From Mytilus edulis (lineage: Eukaryota; Mollusca; Bivalvia; Mytilida; Mytilidae), in assembly GCF_963676685.1 (NCBI RefSeq), contig NC_092354.1, positions 75,405,335 through 75,469,334 of the forward strand: DNA of 64,000 nucleotides, read 5' to 3'. The position numbers and the translations under genes are program-made. Below are positions 42,192 through 52,862 of this stretch, one piece after another. The notes under the pieces are model-generated. The model worked only from the letters and a program-made list of their open reading frames with translations, did no database searches and was not told the DNA's origin. Positions within the stretch are counted from its first letter, which is position 1, and each line of letters starts with the position of its first letter.

Positions 42192-43346
42192 TTAAAAGTC
42201 AACAATATCTCTCTCAGGAATCCACTGACAAAAACGTTTATCCCAATCCTGGAATTTTACATAACCCTCACGTTGACCATTCCGCCTTCGCCATTTAAGC
42301 ACTTTCTCAACAAACCACAATGCGTCAGCCTCCTTTTTCACACGCTGCAACTCTGTATAATTGAAATTGCCTACAACTTCCTTGTCCAAAAAATCTTGTA
42401 CTTTATAAAAGATTTTCCCATGTATTAGAAATCGTCTATATATTTTAAATATTTCGGAGGTCCACTGTTGCTGATAAGCTCTTTGAAACGGTTTCTTCAA
42501 ATGGCTCAGTCTTACCATGTCATTGATTTTAAAATGAAACTGTTTCCCTCTTTTACGTTGTACTTTTAATGTTTCTTTCTTTTCTCTGATTCGTTTTTCT
42601 TTGGGTGGAGTTTTAATATACATATATGCCCACAAATCATATTTGTTTTTCTCATTCACATCTTTTGGAGCTGTATTATTTAAACTTCTATGTGGCGTTG
42701 CATTATAACTTGCTACCAAATTTTGTAGAACATTGAGATAGCTATAAGTTCTATGCTTTGTAAAATATCGGAACATCATCCTCCGAAATGTCAAATTGAC
42801 CCTCTCTGCTATTGACGCTTTACTACTGTCGGAATTTAAATAGACATGATGGTAAATGTCATATTTTTTAAACACACGTTTCAAATCTTTGTTTTTGAAT
42901 TCAGTTCCCGCATCTGTGGAAACCTTCAAAGGGATTTTACCATGTTTGAAGATTTTTTCAAATGCATCAGCTACTGTCTTCCCAAACTTGTTTTTTAATG
43001 GATAAATCCATAAAAACCGTGTGAAAATATCGATAACAACCAACAGGAAACGTGTCTTATTGTTATATTTCTGTATGTTGGATACATCCATAAGGTCAGC
43101 ATCGTATTGCTCATACGGTTCCGATACAATTATTTTCACTCTTTTAATTCTACGTTTTACAGGTTTTTGTAAATTGTAGTCGTCTATTTTTTCCATCCAT
43201 TTCCTGATCTTGTATACGCTTGGTACATTTCCATCTCTTGATGTCTTCAACGTTTGATAAATTTTTTCAGCACTTAGGTATGCTCCCCCATTTGCTGTAT
43301 TGTAATATACATTCCTAAGTTTTTCATCTAAATCATCATTTTCCAT
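42192..43346 (-). CDS. Retroviral-type integrase with chromodomain
   Basis: 384 residues. DDE catalytic triad with D84 (YDADLMDV), D145 (STDAGTEF) and E181 (ASIAERVN), i.e. a D,D-35-E spacing. The C-terminus (340-384, WFVEKVLKWRR...YVKFQDWD...CQWIPERDI) is a chromodomain, usual in Polinton integrases and thought to steer insertion to chromatin marks. It would process the AG-starting TIRs and make the 6-bp duplication. Overlaps the upstream small gene by 11 bp. Confidence 0.95.
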   Translation of the reverse strand: MENDDLDEKLRNVYYNTANGGAYLSAEKIYQTLKTSRDGNVPSVYKIRKWMEKIDDYNLQKPVKRRIKRVKIIVSEPYEQYDADLMDVSNIQKYNNKTRFLLVVIDIFTRFLWIYPLKNKFGKTVADAFEKIFKHGKIPLKVSTDAGTEFKNKDLKRVFKKYDIYHHVYLNSDSSKASIAERVNLTFRRMMFRYFTKHRTYSYLNVLQNLVASYNATPHRSLNNTAPKDVNEKNKYDLWAYMYIKTPPKEKRIREKKETLKVQRKRGKQFHFKINDMVRLSHLKKPFQRAYQQQWTSEIFKIYRRFLIHGKIFYKVQDFLDKEVVGNFNYTELQRVKKEADALWFVEKVLKWRRRNGQREGYVKFQDWDKRFCQWIPERDIVDF

Positions 43347-43692
43347 TGTTAAAAATAGGTTCCAAATCTATCATTTTTTCAACTTTATCTATTATGCGAG
43401 ATGCTCTGTGCGGTGTTTTCAATATAGTATTTTTCCAATCTGTTGATTGTAAAAATGTAAGTTGATAGTAGACTCTCACATTATCTGGAATATTTGATTG
43501 TCTGACTAAATTAACAAAATCGGTGTACACTTTATCTGTTTCTACTTGATAAAAAAAATCCCATGCATTTCCTCCACTTATGTGTTCCACTTGATTTTCC
43601 TTCTTCAGAATGTCAAAAACTGACTTTGCATATATTATATCGAATATGTTATCAAGTCTGGCTATATTTTCACATGATTCTATCTCATCCAT
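43336..43692 (-). CDS. Small protein upstream of integrase (118 aa)
   Basis: First gene inside the right TIR. Acidic, helical, starting MDEIESCENIARLDNIFDII; no motif I recognise. Its end overlaps the integrase start by 11 bp, so the two are probably co-expressed. Confidence 0.65.
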   Translation of the reverse strand: MDEIESCENIARLDNIFDIIYAKSVFDILKKENQVEHISGGNAWDFFYQVETDKVYTDFVNLVRQSNIPDNVRVYYQLTFLQSTDWKNTILKTPHRASRIIDKVEKMIDLEPIFNNGK

Positions 43693-43739
43693 GTTTTATT
43701 AATAATAATAATAATTTATAATGTATGATATTTTTGTTT

Positions 43740-43782
43740 GGGTTAGGGTTAGGGTTAGGGTTAGGGTTAGGGTTAGGGTTAA
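43740..43782 (+). repeat. Telomere-like (GGGTTA)7 array
   Basis: Seven perfect hexamers at the inner end of the right TIR; the mirror position in the left TIR has two (25362-25373). Confidence 0.95.
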
Positions 43783-44173
43783 TTATTATATTTACCAATT
43801 AAACTTTTATCAAATTAAAGCTCTCAAATTGTTTTAAATGTTCCTTTTACTACTTCCATATCCAGCATATCAACAATTTAAATGATTGGTAATGCGTTAA
43901 ATTGTTTAATGAAATGAAAATTTTTTTTAAATGTTCAATTTACTTTTACTACTTCCATATCCAGCATATCAACAATGTTAAATTGATTGGTAATGCATTA
44001 AAATTGTTTAATGCAGTGAAAAAAAAAATAAAAACATTCTTTTATATTTTACAAATTAAAAATCAATATTTTGATATTATCCAACAAATATATTATGCAA
44101 TTTTTGCTGACGGGGGCAAAATTTTTGTCAACGTGGCAAAAATATTTGCTGCTGCCACACAATATATACTACT
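43740..44173 (-). repeat. Polinton right TIR
   Basis: Inverted relative to 24911-25374; outer end ...ATATACTACT. It contains an internal direct repeat (CTACTTCCATATCCAGCATATCAACAAT at 43850 and 43950, quoted here only by position for the shared 20-nt core ATATCCAGCATATCAACAAT) and ends inside with seven GGGTTA hexamers (43740-43781). Confidence 0.9.
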
Positions 44174-44524
44174 TTTAACTTTACCACACTTAACCCTTGA
44201 TTCATTAGCTTCTTTTTAGTTTAGTTTAAACATATTTTATTTCCTGAATTAAAGCAAAATGGATTAGACACAAGTAAATCATACTTATGAAGTCTTCTCC
44301 GTAATACAATATAAAGTTGCAATACTAGTATAATATAATGGACATGCAAATAAAGCAAACAGTTTATAGAATATAATACTAGCTTTCATAGGTAAAAAAA
44401 GTGGAGAGAAAGTAAAAAGAGAAAAAAGAAGGTTTGAAAAGTCGTATAATTTTGTGACGATGACTTGTGTATTGATGACGACGATGACGTTCCGTGCAAG
44501 TAATAATAACGCTCTATCAAGGCA

Positions 44525-44810
44525 TAAGAAGTCTGTTTGACCTTTTTATGAAATTTTAAACATGTTTGAAAATTTGAATATTTTGTTCGTTCGAAAGTTC
44601 CATGTGTCCGCAAATTAAAAGTTTTGTATCTAAAACAAAGTTTTCGGATAGCCAGTTAAGGTTATTGAATAAGGTTTTTCTACATAATGTGTATTTTGGA
44701 CAAACAAAGAAGTAATCATGGTAGACATCCTAAATATCGGACCCACAATGGCAAGAAGGATCTTTTATAATATTAGCTCTAGATAGGTCATTGTTTAAGA
44801 ATGGAGTTTC
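44525..44810 (-). pseudogene. LINE reverse-transcriptase C-terminal fragment
   Basis: With a stop and frame changes the minus strand reads IIKDPSCHCGSD, then DVYHDYFFVCPKYTLCRKTL, then LLICGHMELSNEQN: the Cys/His motif (CxCG...H...CP-Y) typical near the C-terminus of non-LTR retrotransposon proteins. 5'-truncated and dead. Adjacent 44805-44850 resembles a bit of the Penelope-like RT gene. Confidence 0.6.
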
Positions 44811-45364
44811 TTTGTAAGCAGCAACCGTCCATCAAGGGAAACCATGAGTTCTAACTTAAACCGCTAACTTAAACCGAGACTTATGAGGATAGCTAAGAGC
44901 AGGAATCTGAAACAAATAAACAGGTACATGTACTTCAAAATTGAAAATTAAATTGCAGTTAGAGATTTATGTTTTGTTTTCAAATGATTCTTATAATAGT
45001 CAAATCTTAATTTGCAAGGCTACCTATAACTAATTGCAGCACAAGTCCCCCCCCCCCCCCCACCCGGAAAACAAGGATATTACTATCTATGAACAACATA
45101 CGTAGAAAATGACAAAGCATGATACTTTTTCGAAAGTGGTGTAATAAATCAAAAGTTTTCGGCAAAATTGGATAGTATTCCAGTAGTTAAAATGCCTGCA
45201 TACACGAAATAACGACCTCCTTGCGTTCTTACTTTGTTGAGTACATGTATGTATTTACTCCACAGTACCCAACGGACTATACTGGAGTGTAGCCTTTGGT
45301 TGAATTTTATTTAATTTAAACTAGTTGACAAATTGAATTATCACCTTTTTTTTCTCGATAGTAA

Positions 45365-45660
45365 CATTTTATGCGGAAAAGGATCTACTTACCCTTCCGT
45401 AGGACCTGAGACACTCAGTTTTTGGTGGGGTTCGTGTTGTTTATTCTTTAGTTTTCTATGTTGTGTCATGCATATGTGTACTGATGTTTGTCTGTTTGTC
45501 CTTTTCATTTTTAACCATGGCGTTGTCAGTTTATTTTCGATTTATGAGTTTGACTGTCCCTCTAGTTTCTTTCGTCCCTCTGGTATCTTTTGTCCCTCTT
45601 TTGTGGATTTTGTTAGTAACAACTTATGTTTCCTGTGTTCACTAAATGGTTGGTTTGTGT
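45365..45660 (+). repeat. Penelope-like element 3' fragment
   Basis: Matches the 3' part of the 15785-18385 element (GGTGGGGTTCGTGTTG, TTTTCTATGTTGTGTCATG, CATGGCGTTGTCAG) in opposite orientation. The frames here mirror those antisense at 15785-16102 and are not genes. Confidence 0.75.
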
Positions 45661-45791
45661 TGCTCTTTTACTTGAATCAAGAAGAAATATGAAATAAACA
45701 TAAGATATAATCTTTAAATTTTATTATGGCATACATATCCGCTGTTATTAATAACTGCATGTATACATGATTTTTGTAATCATCTTTCCGA

Positions 45792-45808
45792 TTAATAACC
45801 TCTTCGAG
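45792..45808 (-). CDS. Antistasin-type gene, terminal exon
   Basis: After acceptor TATTTCAG the phase-1 frame inherited from the antistasin exons reads two bases then RRGY and TAA. AATAAA on the minus strand at 45720-45725 gives a plausible poly(A) signal. The same ending occurs at 22158-22174. Confidence 0.6.
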
Positions 45809-46262
45809 CTGAAATAGAAATGTTTAGTACGATGAACATGTATTATACATTGTGTCATATTGAAGCGCTTTTCTCATTCTAATTACTTATATCCGAAACA
45901 ATCAGACCAAAAATAAATGCTTGAGAAAGCCGTACGGCCAAAATGAACATATAAGGAGAGCTACACCTACAAAATGTATTTAAGGCCAACTTCACTTAAT
46001 AGAGTTCGAAGCGAAGGTTTTCAATTATTTCGTAATCTATCAACGAAATATTTAAGAAATATATAGAAGTAAACCACTTACTACTTTGACGGTGATTTAG
46101 AAACACAATAGGCAATTTACCTTGTGCACCCAATTTTGTCAATATGACGGAACTAAAAGAACAAATGATTCATCCCGATATGCAATATTCTACTGTGGTG
46201 TACTTTGTGTGGTAGACATAAGTGTCCGTTGTTATTCTGTGTATTACATGTTGTAATATTAT

Positions 46263-46409
46263 ACAATTACTGTCTTTTGATGAGGTAAATGTGTAGTTTT
46301 ATTGACTTTTGAAAAACTGATATTCACTGAGGCCAACGGCCGAAGTGAATATCAGTTTTTCAAAAGTCAATTAAACCACATATTTACCGAAACAAAAGAC
46401 AGTAATTGT
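46263..46409. mobile_element. Palindromic MITE/hairpin
   Basis: Arms such as TTGACTTTTGAAAAACTGAT and ATCAGTTTTTCAAAAGTCAA flank GGCCAACGGCC; near-perfect inverted repeat centred at about 46335. Confidence 0.8.
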
Positions 46410-46729
46410 TTTATTCCATATTCCGAGAGAAATGTATGTAATGGCAATTATTAACCAAAACCAATTGTACATCAATCGTTTTTTTACCAAAATAGTGCAG
46501 GTAAAAGCACGCGACGTTATGCGCGGTGAATATCCTTTTTCCGCAGGTGAATATGCTTCCATTCATATAGAAACACCTACTAAAGTTTTATCAATATGGA
46601 ATAAACTATTGTATTATGTATTTATGTATTTCTCTGTCATGAGCGCTCTTTCGTTTATTTGTACTGTATTTCTGTTACGTAATGTTGTCTTTTTAGCAGA
46701 ACTGTTTTATTATTGCATTATAAGCCATA

Positions 46730-46995
46730 AAACCAGGTTCAACCCACCAGTTCTTCTTCAAATGTTCTGTACCAAGTCCGGAATATGGCAGTTGTTATGA
46801 AATAGTCCGTTTCTATATATGTATGTTGGCGTTTGATTTTGTAGCAGTTCATCAGTATTTTTGTTATTCCGTTGTTTTCCTCATATAGTTGATGTGTTTC
46901 TCTCGGTTTTGGTTTGTGACCCGGATTTGTTTTTGCTTAATAGATTCATGGCTATTGAACAGCGATATATTACTGTGGCCTTTGTTGAAATTCGA
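46730..46995 (+). repeat. Dispersed repeat R3 fragment
   Basis: Contains GTTGGCGTTTGATTTTGT, TTGATGTGTTTCTCTCGG and ATTGAACAGCGATATATTAC, which I recognise only as a common type of bivalve interspersed sequence (unverified). Non-coding. Confidence 0.4.
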
Positions 46996-47115
46996 TTAAG
47001 AACACAAATATAAAGAACCTAAATGACATTTTAAAAATTGCGTTTTTCATTTGATTTAAAATGGTTCTGAATATATTTGGAAAATAACATTCGTTTATCC
47101 TAATTATTGACCTAC

Positions 47116-47208
47116 GTGGCAGGTTGCATTCACAAATTCCACACCCATCAGTACCAGCTTTGAACCCATGTTCACAGTACATTTCGCATATAACATCTGA
47201 CCAGCGAG
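47116..47208 (-). CDS. Antistasin-like domain exon 4
   Basis: 93 bp between TTTTAG acceptor and GTAGGT donor, phase 1-1. Encodes SDVICEMYCEHGFKAGTDGC then GICECN: the CxxxC-x-GF-x(5)-GC-xxC-C pattern of antistasin repeats, cysteine-rich modules found in leech and mollusc protease inhibitors. Part of one gene with the exons at 47599, 50153 and 52850. Confidence 0.8.
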
Positions 47209-47264
47209 CTAAAAAATGATTGAGCAAAGCTCATAGATCATGGATCATTGATTTTACATACGTT

Positions 47265-47455
47265 TATGAGCGTCGAAGGATACCAAACGGACATTCAAAC
47301 TCAAAGAGACAAACAGCACTACAGAATACACAACATAGAAAACCCAAGACAGTGCAACGCGAACCCCACCAAGACTAGGGGTGATCTCAGGTGATTCGAA
47401 ATGGTAGGAAGATCCCACTCCACATGTCGCACCCAGTAACGTTCCCTTCATTTAT
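47265..47455 (-). repeat. Penelope-like element 3' fragment
   Basis: AAGACTAGGGGTGATCTCAG and following sequence match the 16000-16140 region of the Penelope-like element in the same orientation; it lies in the intron between antistasin exons. Confidence 0.7.
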
Positions 47456-47598
47456 TGTTTATAAGAAGACTTTTTTTTCCTCCAGAGTGTCTTTACAAAG
47501 TAATTTCAATAACATTCGATTACCAATATATAAACTTTCTATCTATGGTAAGCTGTTCCTCTATTTAAAGAATAATTACGCTTTTTTTACAGACTTAC

Positions 47599-47691
47599 GT
47601 GGTTTGTTGCATTTACAAATTGCACATCCGGCGGCGTCAAGTATAAATCTATGTGCACAGTACATTCCACAATTAACATCCGGGCAGTGAG
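47599..47691 (-). CDS. Antistasin-like domain exon 3
   Basis: 93 bp, acceptor TTTTCAG, donor CCAC|GTAAGT, phase 1-1. Encodes HCPDVNCGMYCAHRFILDAA then GCAICKCNKP, with the full six-cysteine spacing of an antistasin repeat. Confidence 0.82.
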
Positions 47692-48280
47692 CTGAAAATG
47701 ACTCAAAGGTTATGAATTTTTACCTAAGTTCAAATATAAAATTTCGTTTAAATCAAGTAAAAAGGAAAGAATTTGAACAAATATATGTGAGACAACTGTT
47801 CCTTGTAACACCAGCTAATATCCATATATTGTTGGAATAGCTTCCGTAATTGCTGTTAAACATATCGCCAGTTGTGTTATGCTCATGAGTGTTAACACTA
47901 TATATGTAACATTTGTTAATGACTCTAACCATAATATAGATCTATAGAAAACCTTCCAGACAAATCTTTAAGAATCTGCGTTATCAAGTTATGATAGTCA
48001 TGCTTGTATTTTGAATCGTTTAGAAAGGGTCAAATGTTTAACTCTGTTTTCAAAGGTAATCTGAAAACAGTAGATCGGAAAGCTGTATAGTACAGTTATT
48101 CATTTAAACATTAATCATTCGCGGCGTATTGACAGTAATAAGTAATCAATTGTAGCTTTTTTCATATCCATGTTTTCAGTCGATGTACTTCTTTCTGGTT
48201 GATATATAATCGTTTTGACATCATATAGATGAAATATAACTGTGGAATATTCAATACCTTTATTTTACACGAACAGATAA

Positions 48281-50009
48281 AACTAGAGGCTCTAAAGAGC
48301 CTGTGTCGCTCACCTTGGTCTATGTGAATATTAAACAATGGACACAGATGGATTCATGACAACATTGTGTTTTGGTGATGGTGATGTGTTTGTAGATCTT
48401 ACTTTACTAAACATTCTTGCTGCTTACAATTATCTCTATCTATAACAGTACTTTCTGTGGAAAATGTTATTGAAAATCTTCAAATTTTAAGAAAATTGTT
48501 AAAAATTGACTATGAAGGGCAATAACTCCTTAGGGGGACAATTGACTATTTTGGTCATATTGACTTATTTTTAGTTCTTACTTTGCTGTACATTATTGCT
48601 GTTTACAGTTTATCTCTATCTATAATAATATTCAAGATAATAACCAAAAACAGCATGTCCGATTCATCTGAAAATTTCAGGGCAGATAGGTCTTGACCTG
48701 ATGAACAATTTTACCGCTGTCAGATTTGCTCTAAATGCTTTGGTTTTTGAGTTATAAGCCAAAAACTGCATTTTACCCCTATGTTCTATTTTTAGCCATG
48801 GCGGCCATCTTGGTTGGTTGGGCGGGGCACCGGACACATTTTTTAAACTAGATACCCCAATGATGATTATGGCCAAGTTTGGTTAAATTTGGCCCAGTAG
48901 TATCAGAGGAGAAGATTTTTCTAAAAGATTACTAAGATTTACGAAAAATGTTAAAAAATTGACTATAAAGGGCAATAACTCCTAAAGTGGTCAACTGACC
49001 ATTTTGGTCATGTTGACTTATTTTTAGATCTTACTTTGCTGAACATTATTGCTGTTTACAGTTTATCTCTATCTATAATAATATTCAAGATAATAACCAA
49101 AAACAGCAAAATGTCCTTAAAATTACCATTTCCGGGGCAGCAACCCAACAACGAAATGTCCGATTCATCTGAAAATTTCAAGGCAGATAATCTTGACCTG
49201 ATGAACAATATTACCCCATGTCAGATTTGCTCTAAATGCTTTGGTTTTTGAGTTATAAGCCAAAAACTGCATTTTACCCCTATGTTCTATTTTTAGCCAT
49301 GGCGGCCATCTTGGTTGGTTGGGCGGGGCACCGGACACATTTTTTAAACTAGATACCCTAATGATGATTATGGCCAAGTGTGGTTAAATTTGGCCCAGTA
49401 GTATCAGAGGAGAAGATTTTTCTAAAAGATTACTAAGATTTACGAAAAATGGTTAAAAATTGACTATAAAGGGCAATAACTCCTAAAGTGGTCAACTGAC
49501 CATTTTGGTCATGTTGACTTATTTGTAGATCTTACTTTGCTGAACATTATTGCTGTTTACAGTTTATCTCTATCTATAATAATATTCAAGATAATAACCA
49601 AAAACAGCAAAATTTCCTTAAAATTACCATTTCCGGGGCAGCAACCCAACAACGAAATGTCCGATTCATCTGAAAATTTCAGGGCAGATAATCTTGACCT
49701 GATGAACAATCCCCGTGTCAGATTTGCTCTAAATGCTTTGGTTTTTGAGTTATAAGCCAAAAACTGCATTTTACCCCTATGTTCTATTTTTAGCCATGGC
49801 GGCCATCTTGGTTGGTTGGCCGGGTCACCGGACACATTTTTTAAACTAGATACCCCAATGATGATTGTGGCCAAGTTTTGTTAAATTTGGCTCAGTAGTT
49901 TCAGAGGAGAAGATTTTTGTAAAAGTTAACGCAGGACGACGACGGACGACGGACGCCGGACGCCAAGTGATGAGAAAAGCTCACTTGGCCTTTCGGCCAG
50001 GTGAGCTAA
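48281..50009. mobile_element. Non-autonomous element with three 501-bp units
   Basis: Starts near CTAGAGGCTCTAAAGAGCCT with GCTCACC and ends in a hairpin (GCTCACTTGGCC...GGCCAGGTGAGC, 49979-50006) then TAAA. Internally about three tandem copies of a ~501-bp unit occur (e.g. CATGGCGGCCATCTTGGTTG at 48796, 49297 and 49795). The frames that recur every 501 bp are by-products. The hairpin followed by CTAA is Helitron-like, but a 5' TC end is not established. Confidence 0.65.
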
Positions 50010-50152
50010 AAAACCCAAGTGTATTGTTTTATTTTTCAAAGTGTGTGTACAAAGTCAGTACTTCAGCAGTCAATCACAAATGAATAAAAGTTACCGTTCA
50101 GTAAGCTGTCCCAGTTTTCATGAAATAAGTTTAGCTTATTATACAGACGTAC

Positions 50153-50251
50153 GAGGTGTGTTGCAATCGGAATTCTCACATCCATTAGCGTCCACTTTAA
50201 ACCCATTTTCACAGAACCTATTACATATCAGTGGAACATTGGAACATTGGG
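50153..50251 (-). CDS. Antistasin-like domain exon 2
   Basis: 99 bp, acceptor GTTTCAG, donor CCTC|GTACGT, phase 1-1. Encodes QCSNVPLICNRFCENGFKVD then ANGCENSDCNTP. One cysteine of the usual GCxxC is replaced (GCENSDC), so the disulphide pattern may differ. Confidence 0.78.
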
Positions 50252-50489
50252 CTGAAACACGATTTGGAATAATCATTTCATCATTTTATCTTTAGTACGC
50301 TATGTTCTCAAATAAGCTTAGCCTAGTAGAAGCAGGTCAGACTAGTTAAATGGCCATCTCAATAAACAAAAGGTATTAAAAAATTAAAACAACACTTCAT
50401 AAAGTGAACTACTTAGCTTTACTTTATTTTCCTAATTTCCCTATTATCAGCTCCTCAATTTTGTAAATATTAATGGATTTTCAAATATA

Positions 50490-51767
50490 CACATGAAAAA
50501 AAGTATTGCAACACCAAATTGAAATTGAAATTAAAAAAAACACTTCATTTTTTTGTGATATAGATTGATGAAATACAACTAGTTAAACATGATTTAAATA
50601 TCATCTGAGTTTAATCAATAAATATCGACTCGACAAGTTGTTATCTGCACATACAGCTACTAGACCCGTAAACAACAAAACAGATGTTTTTATCCTCATT
50701 GTTTTCAACACTTTAGATCACCAAGTTTATAAAGTTAAGTGATTGACACCATGTAATTGGTCATCCACAACTCTTAACTGCAGCAAAATGGCGGATTATC
50801 AGCATAAGAAAAGTAGGTATGTCGCTGTGACAACTGCATGTATTGTTGGTCATCACCATTCGTTTTGAGAATATAAATCAGACAAAAAACGATGTTAAAG
50901 ACCTTCCGAGATCAAGAAGACCCCCTATACCATCTGCTAGGGAAAATCGAGCATAATGAAGGTTGGTCAGAAGGAAACCCATTGCATACAATACAATCCT
51001 AAAAAAGTGAGTGGTGGTCATACAGGAGCCTTTAAATAAGAACTGTTCGAGATCGACTCATCGCTACTGGTTATCGTGCGATAAGACCATTTCGAGGACA
51101 TTTGCTTACGAGCAGACACACAGTTGTCCGTATCAAATGAAGTGCAGAGCTCGCCAAAGTTGAAAATTAGCATCGTGGAGGAAGATCCATTGTTCCAATG
51201 GAATTCGCTTCATCTTCCTTGGCCTGATCGTAGCCCGGATTTGAACAATATCAAGCATATATGGGACACTATTTGGCGTGAAAGGACACCCCAGTTCAAA
51301 CAAGTCATGAAATAAACAATGCCCTTCATCAGAAATGGTTGCTGCTACCTGTAAGTTAGCAACACATTAGTCGATTTATGGTAGGAATCAGAACGCGTTA
51401 CGAGGCGCTTATCCGTTTGAATGGAGGCTACGCATCCAGTTCTAATTCTTTGGGCGTAAAAAAATCAACCATGATGTGAACAATCATCTTAAGATTAATT
51501 TTGAAATGTCTGACATTGTAAAGTTCGACTACAGTAAAAGTTGTAAAAAGCATTTTTTCGTTAAAGAAACATTTTATTTTGTTATTAAAATTGTGGTGAG
51601 ATAAAACATTTTTTTTTCATATATTTTTTGTTCGTTTTAATGCCAATGTTATCATGAACTATGTTTTAATATTATTTTACAAATATTTTATCATGTTCCA
51701 TCCAAAATAAGAGGCTGATTTTTCAAGTTTCAAAAAATCAAGGTGTTGCAATACTTTTTACAATGTG
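50490..51767 (+). mobile_element. Tc1/mariner-like element, inactive
   Basis: 1278 bp flanked by TA (50488-50489, 51768-51769) with imperfect inverted ends (CACATGAAAAAAAGTATTGC against GCAATACTTTTTACAATGTG). The transposase is broken by stops and frameshifts; recognisable remnants are a helix-turn-helix-like RDRLIATGYRAIRP (about 51052-51093) and, at 51124-51315, LPWPDRSPDLNNIKHIWDTI, which carries the last catalytic acidic region of Tc1 transposases. It lies in an intron of the antistasin-type gene. Confidence 0.85.
51124..51315 (+). pseudogene. Tc1-like transposase C-terminal remnant
   Basis: Open remnant ending shortly after the (S/P)PDLN-IEH-WD motif typical of Tc1 DDE transposases; upstream catalytic parts are in other frames or missing. 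Confidence 0.75.
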
Positions 51768-52379
51768 TAAATGTAGGACTCGAACATAACTGAAATACCC
51801 ATTTAGTCCAGTAAAATTGTAAAATTCTAGTATAAATCAACAAGAGTTTGACTTTTTTGGGGTTCTGAAGCTACTTATGTGCTATTTATCTACACTACAA
51901 ACAAATATTCTGTAAATCGTCGCAAAGGTGAACTATATTGGATCAATTTATTTTGATCAAAGAAGAAAAACAGAATTTGTTTAAATCAAAGACCATATGG
52001 ATTGTCTTTTTCACTTTACAATCGTTGCTTTATTGATCTCTTATTATTATAATTTCCTTGCGACAATAAAAGATAACAGTGGGACTTTTACGTAAACAAG
52101 TAAATTCGAATGGAACAAGTAACTCGAACCCGTCCAAACCCAGATGTGATCTCACGTGCATACAATTCTAATTATATTTACAACTAATCGTGAACATAAT
52201 AATGTATGAATATTCCACAAAAAGCTGCATTTACATAACTTACGGATTTCGTGAATGTAATTCATAATAAATATACAATTACAAGGTAGGGGGTCTCTAG
52301 ATTTGTCAGCTTAATTCGGTTTTTAACACTATGCACTTTCATTGGCAATTACTCTGCCTCTATTTCTTGTATTATCATT

Positions 52380-52560
52380 CTTTATAAATGTAAGGAGACG
52401 TTGCATGATTGCCAATTATACAACTATCCACTAGAATTCAAATTCAAAGTAATTATGACCAATTCCAAGCAACGATACGTCCTTTAACAACGAGAAAAAT
52501 AATACCGTATAGTCGGGTTTAAAAGGTCCCGACAAGACAAATATGAAACGTGAAGATGCG
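52380..52560 (+). repeat. Dispersed repeat R1 copy
   Basis: Diverged R1 (GCATGATTGCCAATTATACA; AACGATACGTCCTTTAACAA; AAAAGGTCCCGACA). Confidence 0.65.
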
Positions 52561-52628
52561 TGTTAAGAACTCTGATAGGCTCTGTAACAAAATGCTGATA
52601 ACTAAGTAAACTATAAAATCATTTGAAA

Positions 52629-52862
52629 CACTAGTACAGTATTCATCTCCTCAATCTAGGAATACATAGACTTACGTGGATTGTTGCACCAGTATAGTAT
52701 TCATCTCCTAAATCTAGAAATACATAGACTTACGTGGATTGTTGCACCAGTATAGTATTCATCTCCTAAATCTAGAAATACATAGACTTACGTGGATTGT
52801 TGCACCAGTATAGTATTCATCTCCTAAATCTTGAAATACATAGACTTACGTGGTTTGTTACA
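52629..52862 (-). repeat. 58-bp tandem repeat duplicating an exon end and splice donor
   Basis: Four copies with exact 58-bp period (TACGTGG at 52673, 52731, 52789 and 52847). Each carries, on the minus strand, TGCAACAATCCAC|GTAAGT, i.e. the last codons of an antistasin exon plus its donor. The first-used copy (52850) belongs to the exon at 52850-52930. Confidence 0.9.

Larger units (their letters stand above)
24911..44173 (-). mobile_element. Complete Polinton/Maverick DNA transposon
   Basis: A 19,263-bp element with TIRs that begin 5'-AGTAGTATAT, flanked by the exact 6-bp duplication TTTAAC (24905-24910, 44174-44179). TIRs starting AG and 6-bp duplications are the hallmarks of Polintons. 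It encodes the full core set on the minus strand: retroviral-type integrase, penton-like and double-jelly-roll capsid proteins, adenain-like protease, packaging ATPase and protein-primed PolB, all open. The element may therefore be young and able to transpose or even form virions. The left 7 kb carries spliced accessory genes on the plus strand. It separates two antistasin-type terminal exons in the host sequence. Confidence 0.97.

Noticed and set aside
45333-45692. 119-residue hydrophobic frame
   Set aside because: Lies in the 3' non-coding part of Penelope-like fragments, which recurs elsewhere with different frames.
46432-46800. 122-residue hydrophobic frame
   Set aside because: No splice, homology or start context; adjoins palindromic and dispersed repeats; cannot be supported.
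48664-49874. Similar frames recurring every ~501 bp (GDPANQPRWPPWLKIEHRGK type)
   Set aside because: They come from tandem units of a non-coding repeat; sequence differences include indels and there is no start context or splice structure.
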